Of a stretch of 35,165 nucleotides of DNA, positions 1 through 8,306 are shown in pieces. The position numbers and the translations under genes were made by a program. The notes beneath the pieces were generated by a model. It did not search any database, was not told the DNA's origin, and was given only the letters and a program-made list of their open reading frames with translations. This DNA is from Deltaproteobacteria bacterium (GTDB taxonomy: Bacteria; Desulfobacterota; Binatia; UBA9968; JAJDTQ01). The stretch covers positions 1-35,165 of the forward strand of contig JAPOPM010000202.1 in the NCBI GenBank assembly GCA_026712905.1. Direction: 5' to 3'. Within the stretch, counting starts at the first letter, position 1, and the number at the start of each line of letters is the position of its first letter.

Positions 1-3000
1 ACGCCCCGCGGCAACGCCGCCGGCGGCGTGTAGCTCACCGACGGCGCCGCCAGGTCCACCGTCACCGTCTTCGTCACCTCCGCCGCATCCGTGAACCCGG
101 CCTTCTCCGCGTTCACCGTCAGCACCACGCTCGGCCCCGTGACGTACGCCGCATCCGCGCCCACCGTCGCCGTCCATGCGCCGCCCGCGTCCGACGTCGC
201 CGTCAGCGTCCCGCTCCCGATCCGCACCGTCACCCCCACGCCCGCCTCGCTCCCCGTCGCACCGCTCACCGCGAACCCCGTCGCCTTCTCCGCGATGTTC
301 ACCACGTCGTCGTCCGCCACCGTCCCCACAGTCAGCGCCAGCTCGTCGTCGGCGTTGGTCACCGTGACCGCGCCCACCGACAAGCCGTTGTAGCCCGCGT
401 CCGTGCTCGTCACCACAATGGCGATCTCGTATTCCTGGTCCCCGTCCACTGCCGCATCGTCCACGCCCGTCACCGTTACCGGTTGCGCCGTCGCCCAGTC
501 CGTTGCCGTGAACGTCAGCGTTGCCGGCGACACCGTGCCTTCCCCGGTGTCGCTGCTCGTCAAACCCACCTCAACCTGCGCCGACGGCGCGGTCGACAGC
601 GCCACCGAGAACGTCGCCGTGCCTCCTGCTTCCGTGGTGCCCAGCCCCTCCACCCCCGTCAGCGTCAGCTCCGGCCCCTCGTCATCGTCCGTGATCGTCA
701 CGGTCAGACGCGTCCCGAAAGCCGTGCCCCCCAACGTGGCGCCTATCAAGATCGTCTCGTTGTCGTCGTTCAACGTATCGTCCATCGCCGTCACCACCGC
801 GGACACTCTTGACGCCTCCGTGCCGCTCCCGGCCGGCAGCGTCAGCGTCAACGCCGCCGGATTCACCGTGTAGTCCTCCGTTGCCGTGGCCGTCCCACCG
901 AATGTCAGCACCACCGTCTGTTCCGTCGCAAACGTGGACCCCGTTCCCGTACTCACTGTTACCGTCGACGTCCCTTCCGCCTCCGCGATGGCCGTGGCCG
1001 TCACCGAGAGCTCCGGAGCCGGCTCATCATCGTTGTCCAGGATCGTCACCGTGGAACGACATGGACTACAGGGGTCGCCGGTTGCCGTCTGCATCCGGAC
1101 GATCGTAGAATCGACGCTCGGAGCAAGTCCCATATCCACGTTGATCGTCTCTTGGGTCGCGCCCTCGTGAATCGAGTCCTCCAGGATATCGACCGTGAAC
1201 GATTGCGTGAACGTGAACACCGTGCCGCTCGCCGTCCAGTCCGACGCCTGAATCTGAGGACTGACCGACAAGGGCGAATAGTCTTCCGCGTTCCGGGCTG
1301 TTCCTCCTGTTGTCAGAGCCCTAAGAGCCCTCACGCTCCTGTTCGGTCTCGCGAACCCCTCCAACGTTCGTGTTTCGACGCGGAGGGTGACCGAACCCGC
1401 ACCCTCCGCCACTTCGTAGGAGTCCGCACCCAGTCTCGCCACGATCATCCCGTCCGGCGTCGGCAGCGCCGTGATCTCCACCTCCGCCGCGCTTACGTCA
1501 TACAGCGTCACCGGGTCCACCGACGCCGTGATCGTCGCCGCCGTCGCGGGCGACCCGGGATCGAACCAAAAGACGGGGATCGTGTACGTCGTACTCCCGC
1601 TGCCCGCGGCAAACGTCACTTGCGCGTTCCGGGAATTCGTACTGGCAAGCGCCTGCCGCACTGGTTCGCTCACCGTCACGCCTACCGTCAAGGCATCCGT
1701 CAGGTCCCCGGTGCGGGTGAGAGTCAGAGTGGGGACGTGCATCCCCACGACAATCTCGGAGTAGTCGGTGGCGAGGGTGATGTCGCCAGCCGGCACCCTC
1801 ACGGTTACCCAGTCCGTGGCGCTGGGGGCGATGCCGCTTGCCGCCTGATCTTGGGTTAACGAGCTCGGGGCCAGCTTGGGGCTCACGACCAGCCTGAAGT
1901 GCAGATTCCTTGGCGACGGTGCGGTGAAGGTCGGTGTCGCGGTGGTCCCGTCGGTGAGCGTGACGGTCGCGGTGCCGGTCACGGCCGTGTTCGAGTTCGC
2001 ACCGTCCACCTGGGTCCATTCCCAGGTCACGTTGTCGCCCCAGGGGCCCCCGCGGGTGCCCAAGAGCGTGACCGTCACTCCGGGCATCACCGACTGGTCT
2101 TCGCCGGCGCTGGCCGTCGGCCTGAACGGCGCGCCGGTGTTTCCAGCCAGGTACAGAAACTGCAGTTCAGTGAGTCCGTCGAAGACGCCCCCCGGCAGCG
2201 CGGTCAGGGCGTTGTTGGTCAGATCCAGGATACTCAGCCCAGTGGTTCCGTTGAAGATGCCTGCCGGCAGTGCGGTCAGGGCGTTGTCCTCCAGATACAG
2301 GTCCTCGAGATCAGTGAGTCCGTCGAAGATGCCCGCCGGCAGTGCGGTCAGGGCGTTGTCGCTCAGATCCAGCTCTGTCAGGCCGCCGAGTCCGGCGAAA
2401 TCTCCCGCCTGCAGGCTCGTAAGACCGACATTGGTCAGGGACAGACGCGTCGTGATGGCCGCGAGGTGGGCGTTGGTCAGGTCCGCGCAGTCGGTGACCC
2501 CGGAGACCGCCTCTACGATGGCGTCGCGCACCGCGGGCGAGCGAAGGCACACATCCGTCGTGGGGACCTTGATGGCGAAGATGTCCGACCCCGTCGCGCC
2601 GTCGTCGTCGGTTGCGGTGACCTTGACGGAGAGCGTTCCGCTCGCCGGCGGCGTGCCCGAGAAACTGCGAGCCGACCGGTCGAAGGAAAGCCAGGTGGGC
2701 AGGGCGGTGTCGTCGGACTTCGTCGCGGAGTAGGTCAGCGTCGCGGGGGTCTCGACGTCGCTGAACGTGTCCTCGGGGACGGTGTAGTTGAACAAGACTC
2801 CGACATGCGCGACCTGGACTGGAATTTCCTTGACCACGAACGGCGGGTCGTTCACCGCGGTGACGTCGATGGTCATGAAGTAAGCCGTGGTGCTATCGAT
2901 CGTGCCGTCGTTCACCCTGAAGTCGAACAACGAGCGGCCGCTGGCGTCGGCGGCCGGAACGAACACGAGATGGCCCCTGTCGATCTCGGACTTGGTTACC

Positions 3001-3764
3001 GTCCTCGGCCCGTCCGCCGACGTGTGCGCCGTGCCGTTCACCTGGAGGGTGCCGGTACCCCGTAGTCCGAGGACCTTCACGCTGGAGAGCGTGTCGCCAT
3101 CGGCGTCCATGAAACCGAAGTCCGACGCGGCGAAGGTGTACGCCACGTCCTCCGCCGTCGTCACCGTCCCGAATGACGCCGTCGGGGCTGCGTTGAGAGC
3201 GCGGATCAGCTTGACCCTCAGGGATTCACCCGGGCCCTGGCCGGACGGGAGTCGGTTAGTGTAGTGGCTGGTGGTAAATTGGTACGTGGAAGAGAACACC
3301 GCCGCATTGTGCAACGGATAACTGTAGGTCGTAAAGTCGTTGGCGTCGTCCTCGTTCTGGAGTTGCAGGGTGAGTTCCGACTCGGCTGCGGCAGGCAGCC
3401 GCGTCGGCGCCAACGGAGTTCCGGTCGCGAAACGGAGCCCTAGTAGGTTATTGGAAGTACCATGCCACAATGACCAGATGGTGTACGTCGTGCCGTCTAA
3501 CTCGAAGTCGTCGTCGGATACAGACCCATCCCCCCCAGCGGAAGGATGGCTATACTTTGCCTCATCGGCGCCTCCCCCCAGCGTCATGGTCGCGGACCAG
3601 ATCTCGGTGACGGTCTGTGCGAAGGCGGACGGAGGCGAGGAGGCAGCAGCCCAGATAACCAGGATCAGGAGCCACGGCAGCATACCTCGAATACGAGGGA
3701 AGCGGAGGACGCCCATGTCCTCGTTGCCTTGTTGGCCGATGTTTTCCGTCCCCGCTGTCGCCAT
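1..3764 (-). CDS. Secreted mosaic surface protein (cadherin-like, LRR, Calx-beta, Ig-like), C-terminus off the window
   Basis: One minus-strand frame stays open from an ATG at 3764 to the left edge, 1254 codons without a stop. The start is supported by GGAGG at 3774-3778, nine bases upstream; an internal ATG at 3716 is the alternative and would give a more ordinary signal peptide. Residues about 17-49 form the signal peptide (basic stretch, LLILVIWAAA core, cleavage after AFA). Then come a cadherin-like domain (about 190-305), a dystroglycan-type CADG domain (about 306-402), three to four leucine-rich repeats (about 440-540), Calx-beta-like modules (clearest about 920-1030) ending in acidic DDDE-type motifs, and an Ig-like module (about 1146-1254). 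Such proteins are exported adhesins or matrix proteins, with Calx-beta and cadherin-like modules often calcium-binding. Function here is inferred from modules only. Codon usage shifts towards G-ending codons in the distal third. Confidence 0.9.
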   Translation of the reverse strand, partial: MATAGTENIGQQGNEDMGVLRFPRIRGMLPWLLILVIWAAASSPPSAFAQTVTEIWSATMTLGGGADEAKYSHPSAGGDGSVSDDDFELDGTTYTIWSLWHGTSNNLLGLRFATGTPLAPTRLPAAAESELTLQLQNEDDANDFTTYSYPLHNAAVFSSTYQFTTSHYTNRLPSGQGPGESLRVKLIRALNAAPTASFGTVTTAEDVAYTFAASDFGFMDADGDTLSSVKVLGLRGTGTLQVNGTAHTSADGPRTVTKSEIDRGHLVFVPAADASGRSLFDFRVNDGTIDSTTAYFMTIDVTAVNDPPFVVKEIPVQVAHVGVLFNYTVPEDTFSDVETPATLTYSATKSDDTALPTWLSFDRSARSFSGTPPASGTLSVKVTATDDDGATGSDIFAIKVPTTDVCLRSPAVRDAIVEAVSGVTDCADLTNAHLAAITTRLSLTNVGLTSLQAGDFAGLGGLTELDLSDNALTALPAGIFDGLTDLEDLYLEDNALTALPAGIFNGTTGLSILDLTNNALTALPGGVFDGLTELQFLYLAGNTGAPFRPTASAGEDQSVMPGVTVTLLGTRGGPWGDNVTWEWTQVDGANSNTAVTGTATVTLTDGTTATPTFTAPSPRNLHFRLVVSPKLAPSSLTQDQAASGIAPSATDWVTVRVPAGDITLATDYSEIVVGMHVPTLTLTRTGDLTDALTVGVTVSEPVRQALASTNSRNAQVTFAAGSGSTTYTIPVFWFDPGSPATAATITASVDPVTLYDVSAAEVEITALPTPDGMIVARLGADSYEVAEGAGSVTLRVETRTLEGFARPNRSVRALRALTTGGTARNAEDYSPLSVSPQIQASDWTASGTVFTFTQSFTVDILEDSIHEGATQETINVDMGLAPSVDSTIVRMQTATGDPCSPCRSTVTILDNDDEPAPELSVTATAIAEAEGTSTVTVSTGTGSTFATEQTVVLTFGGTATATEDYTVNPAALTLTLPAGSGTEASRVSAVVTAMDDTLNDDNETILIGATLGGTAFGTRLTVTITDDDEGPELTLTGVEGLGTTEAGGTATFSVALSTAPSAQVEVGLTSSDTGEGTVSPATLTFTATDWATAQPVTVTGVDDAAVDGDQEYEIAIVVTSTDAGYNGLSVGAVTVTNADDELALTVGTVADDDVVNIAEKATGFAVSGATGSEAGVGVTVRIGSGTLTATSDAGGAWTATVGADAAYVTGPSVVLTVNAEKAGFTDAAEVTKTVTVDLAAPSVSYTPPAALPRG
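2160..2400 (-). repeat. 72-bp tandem leucine-rich-repeat units
   Basis: Three units spaced 72 bases (24 residues) apart lie inside the surface-protein gene. Each begins with the same stretch encoding N-A-L-T-A-L-P, followed by a near-identical GIF(D/N)G segment, and diverges more in its second half. The 24-residue period fits the LxxLxLxxN class of bacterial and extracellular LRRs. The nucleotide identity points to recent duplication or gene conversion. Confidence 0.85.
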
Positions 3765-3876
3765 CCGCGAAGACCTCCGACGCTACGCCCTACACCGGCC
3801 GCCCGGCCAAGCCGGTTCCCTCTCAAGCCGGCGGCAAGTCATCCTTGATCGTGTGCCGCGTTACCTTCCTTACGTT

Positions 3877-3907
3877 TTGACAGAATTGACATATATTAGA
3901 ATATAAT
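3877..3907 (+). promoter_or_regulatory. Sigma-70-like promoter candidate
   Basis: A perfect TTGACA at 3877-3882 and a perfect TATAAT at 3902-3907 are 19 bases apart, two longer than ideal. A second TTGACA sits at 3886-3891. If used, the promoter reads towards the O-antigen-ligase-like gene and gives a leader of about 200 bases containing the palindrome at 3925-3946. The island may also serve the divergent surface-protein gene, but no clear minus-strand pair was found. Confidence 0.35.
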
Positions 3908-3924
3908 GTCACGAAATCTTATAT

Positions 3925-3946
3925 TTTTCACTATAGTAAGTGAAAA
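3925..3946. promoter_or_regulatory. Palindrome, candidate operator
   Basis: TTTTCACT and AGTGAAAA form perfect 8-base arms around a 6-base centre. It lies just downstream of the promoter-like sequence in an AT-rich island between divergent genes, which fits an operator for a dimeric regulator. It could also form a hairpin in the leader RNA. No regulator gene is nearby. Confidence 0.4.
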
Positions 3947-4114
3947 CAGAATATCGTCTTCGCACGCGCCGTACCCGAGCACCTGCGCACAAAAGAAATT
4001 GCAGTTCGGTGAGATCGGTCGATTCTCTGATAAGAAACCCGCCGCCGACAGGCGGTTCGGCCGGGCGTCCCGGCGCGGGCCGGCGCTCCACCCGCTGCCA
4101 GAGGTGCTGAGACG

Positions 4115-6091
4115 ATGGCACGGCGGGCTCGGCAGGGCCGGAACGTGAAGGGCCCGGCGCCACCCGCCGTCGCGGCCACGCGGTGGCCGGAACGCGCCCT
4201 GGAACGGGGCGCGCTGGCGCTCCTCGGCCTGGTGATGCTGACGCCGCTGGCGGTGCTGCCGGACGTCGTGTTCTCGTCCACCGTGGCCAAGGCGGTGTAC
4301 GCGCGCTCGCTGATCGCGGCGGCGCTGGCGCTGTGGGCGGTGCTGGCGGCGCTGCGCCCGGAGCGGCGCTCCCCGCCCGGCCTTCTCCTCCTGTTCGCCG
4401 CCACCGTGGCCACCGGCGCACTGTCGGCGGCCTTCGGCGCGAGCCTCCAGCGCAGCCTGTGGTCCGAGTACCCGCGCATGGGCGGACTGGTCGACGCCGC
4501 CCACTGGGTGGCCCTGGCCTTCCTGCTGGCGGCGCTGCTGCGCACGGCGCGACAGTGGCGGATGTGGCTGAACCTCTACCTGGCGGTGGGGTGCGCGGTC
4601 GCCCTCCTGTCGGTGGCGCGGTTCCACGCGCCGGAGACCTTCGGGCTGGCGGGGTTGTACGAGATGCGCTACCCGCGCATCTCCCTGACACTGGGCAACC
4701 CGCTCTTCCTGGGTGCCTACATGCAGGCGGTGGCGCTGGTGGCGTCGGGCTTCCTGGCGCGCTCGTTCCTCGGCGCGCCGGCCCGGGCGCTCCCGCGCGC
4801 GTTCTGGGGCGCCACCGCGGCCCTCGCGGCCTGGGCGCTGGCGCTGTCGGGGTCCCTGGGCGCCTTCGCCGGCCTGGGGGCGGGCGCCGCCGGCGCCGCG
4901 GCGTTCTATGGCTTCCTGGGGCCGTCGCCCAACGCCCGCCGGGCCGGACGCGCCGCCCTCGGACTCGGCCTGGCGGGGGCGGTGCTGCTGGCGGCGCTCG
5001 CGGTGCGCAGCCCGGCCGGGCGGGACGCCGCGGCGGGGGCGGAGGCCGGCGCGCCGGCGTCCGGCATCGTCCTGCTCGACCGCCTCACCAGCACGGCCAC
5101 GATCGGCTCCACCCTCCGCCGCCGGCTGGAGAACTGGCGCGCGGGCCTGCTCGCGTTCGCCGAGCGCCCGCTCCTCGGCTGGGGCCCGGAGAACTACATG
5201 GTGGCCGCGGCCCGGCACGACCGCACCGGCGGAGAGCACAACCGGGCCAAGGACCGAGCCCACAACCTGGCGGTGGGCAAGGCCGCCACCGAGGGCCTGA
5301 CCGGCCTCGCCGTCTGGCTTGCCCTCTGGGCCGCCACGGCCGCCGCGGCATGGCGCGCGGCCACGCGGCTTGCGCCCGCCGACGCGGCGCTGGCGGCATT
5401 TGCCGCGGCCGCCCTGCTGGGCTGGTTCGTCCAGGGGATGACCGCGTTCTACGACGCCGTGAGCTGGCTGACCCACGCCGTGCTGGTGGCGTTTCTTGCC
5501 CACGCCGCCGCGGCCCGGCCTCCGGAGGACGCGTCAAGAGAGGCCGCGCTCCGGGTCGCGGCCGGGAAGCGCCCGGCGTGGACCGCCCGGGCGCTGCGCC
5601 TCGCGGCCCGGCCGTGGGTGCGCGGCCTGCTCTGCGCCGGCGCCGTCGCGTTGGCGGCGGGCTCGATCCGGGCCAACCACGCCATCCACGCCGGCGCCGC
5701 GGCGCTCTACCGCGCCGAGTACGCCGGCCCCTTCATGACCGAAATCGAGCGCTCGATCCGCGCGTTCGCACCCATGGCGACCTATCCACGCGCCCTGCTG
5801 TTCGAGAACGTCGCGGCCAACTGGGCGGTGATCCACGGTCACGACCCGGACCTGGCCGGGCGCCTCATCGCCCGGGCCCAGGCCGAGGCATTCCGTGCCC
5901 TGGACGCGGAACCCGAGAACTGGCAGCTCCACCATGCGCTCGCGAAAATGTACACCGCCGTGGCGGCCACCCTCCCCGCCCACGAGTCCTCGGCGCGCTT
6001 TTTTCGCCAACGCTCGCGCCTGCTCGCGCCCTACCAGGACCCGCTGATGCCGGGCAAGCCCCGTCACGAGCCTCCCCGTGGGCGGCGGTGA
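4115..6091 (+). CDS. O-antigen ligase/polymerase-like (Wzy_C) membrane protein
   Basis: The 658-residue product has about ten hydrophobic segments from residue 30 to about 530, typical of inner-membrane WaaL/Wzy polysaccharide ligases and polymerases. The large periplasmic loop carries the family signature: LENWRAGL, then RPLLGWGPENY from residue 351, and about 30 residues later an AHN motif followed by EGLTGL. These enzymes move undecaprenyl-linked glycans to an acceptor, so a role in surface polysaccharide or protein glycosylation is likely, but no glycosyltransferase lies nearby to fix the substrate. The C-terminal 120 residues look soluble and helical, perhaps TPR-like. The gene stands alone. 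It is exceptionally GC-rich, which creates long antisense open frames. No strong ribosome binding site fixes the ATG at 4115, so the exact start is uncertain. Confidence 0.8.
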   Translation: MARRARQGRNVKGPAPPAVAATRWPERALERGALALLGLVMLTPLAVLPDVVFSSTVAKAVYARSLIAAALALWAVLAALRPERRSPPGLLLLFAATVATGALSAAFGASLQRSLWSEYPRMGGLVDAAHWVALAFLLAALLRTARQWRMWLNLYLAVGCAVALLSVARFHAPETFGLAGLYEMRYPRISLTLGNPLFLGAYMQAVALVASGFLARSFLGAPARALPRAFWGATAALAAWALALSGSLGAFAGLGAGAAGAAAFYGFLGPSPNARRAGRAALGLGLAGAVLLAALAVRSPAGRDAAAGAEAGAPASGIVLLDRLTSTATIGSTLRRRLENWRAGLLAFAERPLLGWGPENYMVAAARHDRTGGEHNRAKDRAHNLAVGKAATEGLTGLAVWLALWAATAAAAWRAATRLAPADAALAAFAAAALLGWFVQGMTAFYDAVSWLTHAVLVAFLAHAAAARPPEDASREAALRVAAGKRPAWTARALRLAARPWVRGLLCAGAVALAAGSIRANHAIHAGAAALYRAEYAGPFMTEIERSIRAFAPMATYPRALLFENVAANWAVIHGHDPDLAGRLIARAQAEAFRALDAEPENWQLHHALAKMYTAVAATLPAHESSARFFRQRSRLLAPYQDPLMPGKPRHEPPRGRR

Positions 6092-6098
6092 GCGGGAA

Positions 6099-6115
6099 CG
6101 CCGGCTGTCCCGGCG
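6099..6115. terminator. Hairpin between convergent genes
   Basis: CGCCGG and CCGGCG are perfect 6-base arms around CTGTC, eight bases after the ligase stop codon and between convergent genes. There is no T-run, so it would be a weak or factor-assisted terminator. Confidence 0.35.
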
Positions 6116-6134
6116 GCAATGGATCAGAATTGGC

Positions 6135-6905
6135 CTAAGCCGCGGTCGAGGCGGCCGCGGCGGGCAGGACGCCGGCCTGCCGCAGCTTGGGGATCAGCTC
6201 CTCCAGGCTCCGAATGAGCAGCTTGGGTTTGGCCGCGGCCAGGGTCTCTTCGTCGTTGTAGGAGTACTCGGTGGCCAGAGCCACGGTGAACACGGTGAGG
6301 TCGTTGCCGGCCACCTGGGCGAACTCCAGGTTGTTGCCCGCCCGGATGTAGGTCGCGGTCCCCGACAGCAGGATCACGTCGAGGTTGCGGTCGAGCCTGC
6401 GGAACAGGTGGTAGATGCCCTGCTCCTTGCGGAAGTAGGTTTCGTCGCGGTCGATGATCTCGTCGAAGTACTCGCTGATGCCGGCCTCCTCCATCACGCG
6501 GTGCTTGTAGCGGCGGCCGCTGGTGGTGAGGACCATGTTGCTCAGGCCCGCGTCCCGGGTCTGCTTCAGCGACGTTTCGACCCCCGGCATGAACTCCGGC
6601 GGGTTTACGTCGAAGCCGTGCCGCCGCGCGATCTCCAAGGCGTGGCCGCGGATCTCGCGCCGCACCCCCTCGTTGTAGATGATGTTCGGGTCGCGCGCGT
6701 AGTCGTCGGCGAACAGGATCGGCGCGAGGAAGAAGTCAAACGGCCCGTCCGCCACCTTGCGCAACTCTTCGAAGGACAACTCGGGTTTGTCGTAGCGTGG
6801 GAGGATCTCGTTGGCGATGACGTGGACCCGGTGGATGTCCGTCTCGATGGTGTCGGACATGGTCCGCATCAGGCATTTCTTGACCGGCGCCGGCGTATCA
6901 CTCAT
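6135..6905 (-). CDS. HAD-fold protein with degenerate catalytic motifs
   Basis: The 256-residue product follows the second half of a haloacid-dehalogenase-type sequence: a PGVETSLKQTRDAGL helix, an NMVLTTSG strand that matches motif II (residues about 123-130), YFDEIIDRDE, and a motif IV region reading LLSGTATYIRAGNN (about 179-192). Normal HAD hydrolases start with DxDxT and have a GD(S/T)xxD-type motif IV. Here the first is absent or blurred (FDFFLAP, 56-62) and the acidic motif IV residues are replaced by S-G-T-A. It is therefore probably not a standard phosphatase or dehalogenase and may be a binding or regulatory derivative. A GGGGG tract precedes the ATG. The gene is divergent from a dihydroxyphthalate-decarboxylase-like gene with a 140-base shared upstream region. 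Confidence 0.7.
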   Translation of the reverse strand: MSDTPAPVKKCLMRTMSDTIETDIHRVHVIANEILPRYDKPELSFEELRKVADGPFDFFLAPILFADDYARDPNIIYNEGVRREIRGHALEIARRHGFDVNPPEFMPGVETSLKQTRDAGLSNMVLTTSGRRYKHRVMEEAGISEYFDEIIDRDETYFRKEQGIYHLFRRLDRNLDVILLSGTATYIRAGNNLEFAQVAGNDLTVFTVALATEYSYNDEETLAAAKPKLLIRSLEELIPKLRQAGVLPAAAASTAA

Positions 6906-7045
6906 GGCAACCCCCTGTGCCGGTGTCCTGCCTCGTCATTGCCCGTTGGCGGGACAAGGCACCGTAGCGCTCTGTCACACATCGCTGCTGGAAAACTGCT
7001 CCAGCTTTAGCTAATCTGCCGGAACCCTGTCAATCGGGAGAGATC

Positions 7046-8029
7046 ATGCTGAACCTGACTCTGGCGTGCGGCCACTATGACCGGACCGAGGCTTTGCGGG
7101 ACGGACGCGTGCGGCCCGACGGCATTCAGCTCAACTGCCTCACGCTCAAGGTGGAAGAGACCTTCTGGCGCATGATGCAGTACCGCGAGTTCGACGTGGC
7201 CGAGACCTCCCTCGGCGGCTACGTGGTGCGCCGCGGACGTGGGCTCGACGACCTCGTGGCCATTCCCGTGTTTCCGTCGCGGTTCTTTCGGCAGTCCTGC
7301 ATCTTCGTGCACGGCGGCTCCGGTATCAACACGCCGCAGGACCTCGGCGGCAAGCGCATCGGCGTTCCCGAGTACCAGATGACCGCCGCGGTGTGGGCCC
7401 GGGGCATCCTCGCGGACGACTACGGTGTACGCGCGGCGGACGTGGAGTGGATCCAGGGTGGGCTCGAAGACCCGGGGCGCCTGCCCTTCGAGCCGGTGGA
7501 GCCGGCGGGCATCCGGCTGGGCTTCGCGCCGTCCGACCGTTCGCTCGCGCAAATGCTCGCCGACGGCGACATCCAGGCGCTGATCACGGCCCGCACGCCG
7601 TCCACCTTCGATCCCGCCACCGGGCGGGTGCGGCGCCTGTTCCAGGAACCGTGGAAGGTGGAGCGGGACTACTTCAACCGCACCGGCATCTTCCCCATCA
7701 TGCACACCGTGTCCATCCGGCGCGAGATCCTCGACGAACATCCCTGGGTCGCCGCCACCCTCATGAAAGCCTTCTCCGAGGCCAAGGATCTGGCCATGGA
7801 AGACTTGACCCAGACCAGCGCCCTGCCGCTGACACTGCCGTTTCTGACCGAGCACGCCTACGAAACGATAGCGGCCATGGGCGAGGACTTCTGGCCCTAT
7901 GGACTGGAGACCAACCGCAAAACCCTTGAGACATTCGTGCGTTACATGCACGAGCAAGGCATGATCGAGCGCCCCATGCCCATCGAGGAGTTGTTCGCCC
8001 CGAGCACCCACCGGACCTTCCGGATCTGA
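7046..8029 (+). CDS. 4,5-dihydroxyphthalate decarboxylase-like protein (copy 1)
   Basis: The 327-residue protein starts LTLACGHYDRTEALRDG and continues RPDGIQLN, the typical opening of proteins annotated as 4,5-dihydroxyphthalate decarboxylase, a family with the periplasmic-binding-protein-type fold. There is no signal peptide, so it should be cytoplasmic, which argues for an enzyme rather than a transporter subunit. Conserved blocks shared with the paralogue at 8307-9278 include GIFPIMHTV, HPWVAATL, and a C-terminal EQGMI-x5-IEELF. True family members remove a carboxyl group from dihydroxyphthalate in phthalate breakdown, but most homologues are uncharacterised and no other phthalate gene is visible. 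GGGAGAG precedes the ATG by a few bases. Family assignment is firm and the substrate is unknown. Confidence 0.8.
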   Translation: MLNLTLACGHYDRTEALRDGRVRPDGIQLNCLTLKVEETFWRMMQYREFDVAETSLGGYVVRRGRGLDDLVAIPVFPSRFFRQSCIFVHGGSGINTPQDLGGKRIGVPEYQMTAAVWARGILADDYGVRAADVEWIQGGLEDPGRLPFEPVEPAGIRLGFAPSDRSLAQMLADGDIQALITARTPSTFDPATGRVRRLFQEPWKVERDYFNRTGIFPIMHTVSIRREILDEHPWVAATLMKAFSEAKDLAMEDLTQTSALPLTLPFLTEHAYETIAAMGEDFWPYGLETNRKTLETFVRYMHEQGMIERPMPIEELFAPSTHRTFRI

Positions 8030-8041
8030 GCCGCCCACGCC

Positions 8042-8058
8042 AAGCCGTCTTGCGGCTT
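8042..8058 (+). terminator. Hairpin after the first decarboxylase-like gene
   Basis: Perfect 6-base arms AAGCCG and CGGCTT around a 5-base loop, just after the stop codon at 8027-8029. No U-tract follows, so strength is doubtful. Confidence 0.35.
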
Positions 8059-8189
8059 CCCGCCCCGGGATACACTCATCCGTAAGGATTCGAAAACTCA
8101 CAAAAAACGCTGACTACTCTTTGGGCAAGTTGGTGAAACCGGCTTCTCACAAGGCCGGAGACCCATCCACACACGCGTATGTCAACAGG

Positions 8190-8198
8190 TTATCCACA
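8190..8198 (+). other. Consensus DnaA box TTATCCACA
   Basis: A perfect 9-base match to the strict DnaA box lies in the spacer between convergent genes. It is single, with no cluster, no AT-rich unwinding element and no dnaA/dnaN neighbourhood, so it is not an origin. It may be a titration or regulatory site, or chance. Confidence 0.3.
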
Positions 8199-8306
8199 GA
8201 CGCGGTGGATGGTGTCAGCAAATCGTCGGTCCGGCTTGAAATACTCGGGCCGCACCCCACGCCAAGGGCGGATCGAGGTTGGTGCGTAGCGGCGGCAGAG
8301 CGGAGG

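Larger units (their letters stand above)
3765..4114. other. Divergent intergenic region with AT-rich island
   Basis: About 350 bases separate two divergent genes. The part next to the surface-protein start is GC-rich with repeated CCGGCTTG-type words. Positions about 3871-3960 are strikingly AT-rich and carry a plus-strand promoter-like sequence and a palindrome, listed separately. I see no credible gene: minus-strand frames entering from the ligase gene are shadows. Confidence 0.7.
8030..8306. other. Convergent intergenic region with hairpins and a DnaA box
   Basis: The spacer lies between two convergent paralogous genes. A hairpin (AAGCCG, TCTTG, CGGCTT) at 8042-8058 follows the first gene by 12 bases and is a candidate terminator without a T-run. 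A weaker CCGGC/GCCGG inverted repeat spans 8139-8158. A consensus DnaA box lies at 8190-8198. No coding sequence is supported. Confidence 0.6.

Noticed and set aside
91..3264. Plus-strand frames rich in Ser, Pro, Val or Arg across the first 3 kb
   Set aside because: All are shadows of the minus-strand surface protein, which alone has a signal peptide and domain repeats.
3896..5503. Long minus-strand frame (535 codons) opposite the O-antigen-ligase-like gene
   Set aside because: Composition is Arg/Gly/Gln-rich low-complexity, typical of the antisense of GC-rich coding DNA; the plus-strand protein has clear family motifs and membrane segments.
8190..8198. Replication origin at the DnaA box
   Set aside because: Only one box, no unwinding element, and no dnaA, dnaN, parA or gidA neighbours.
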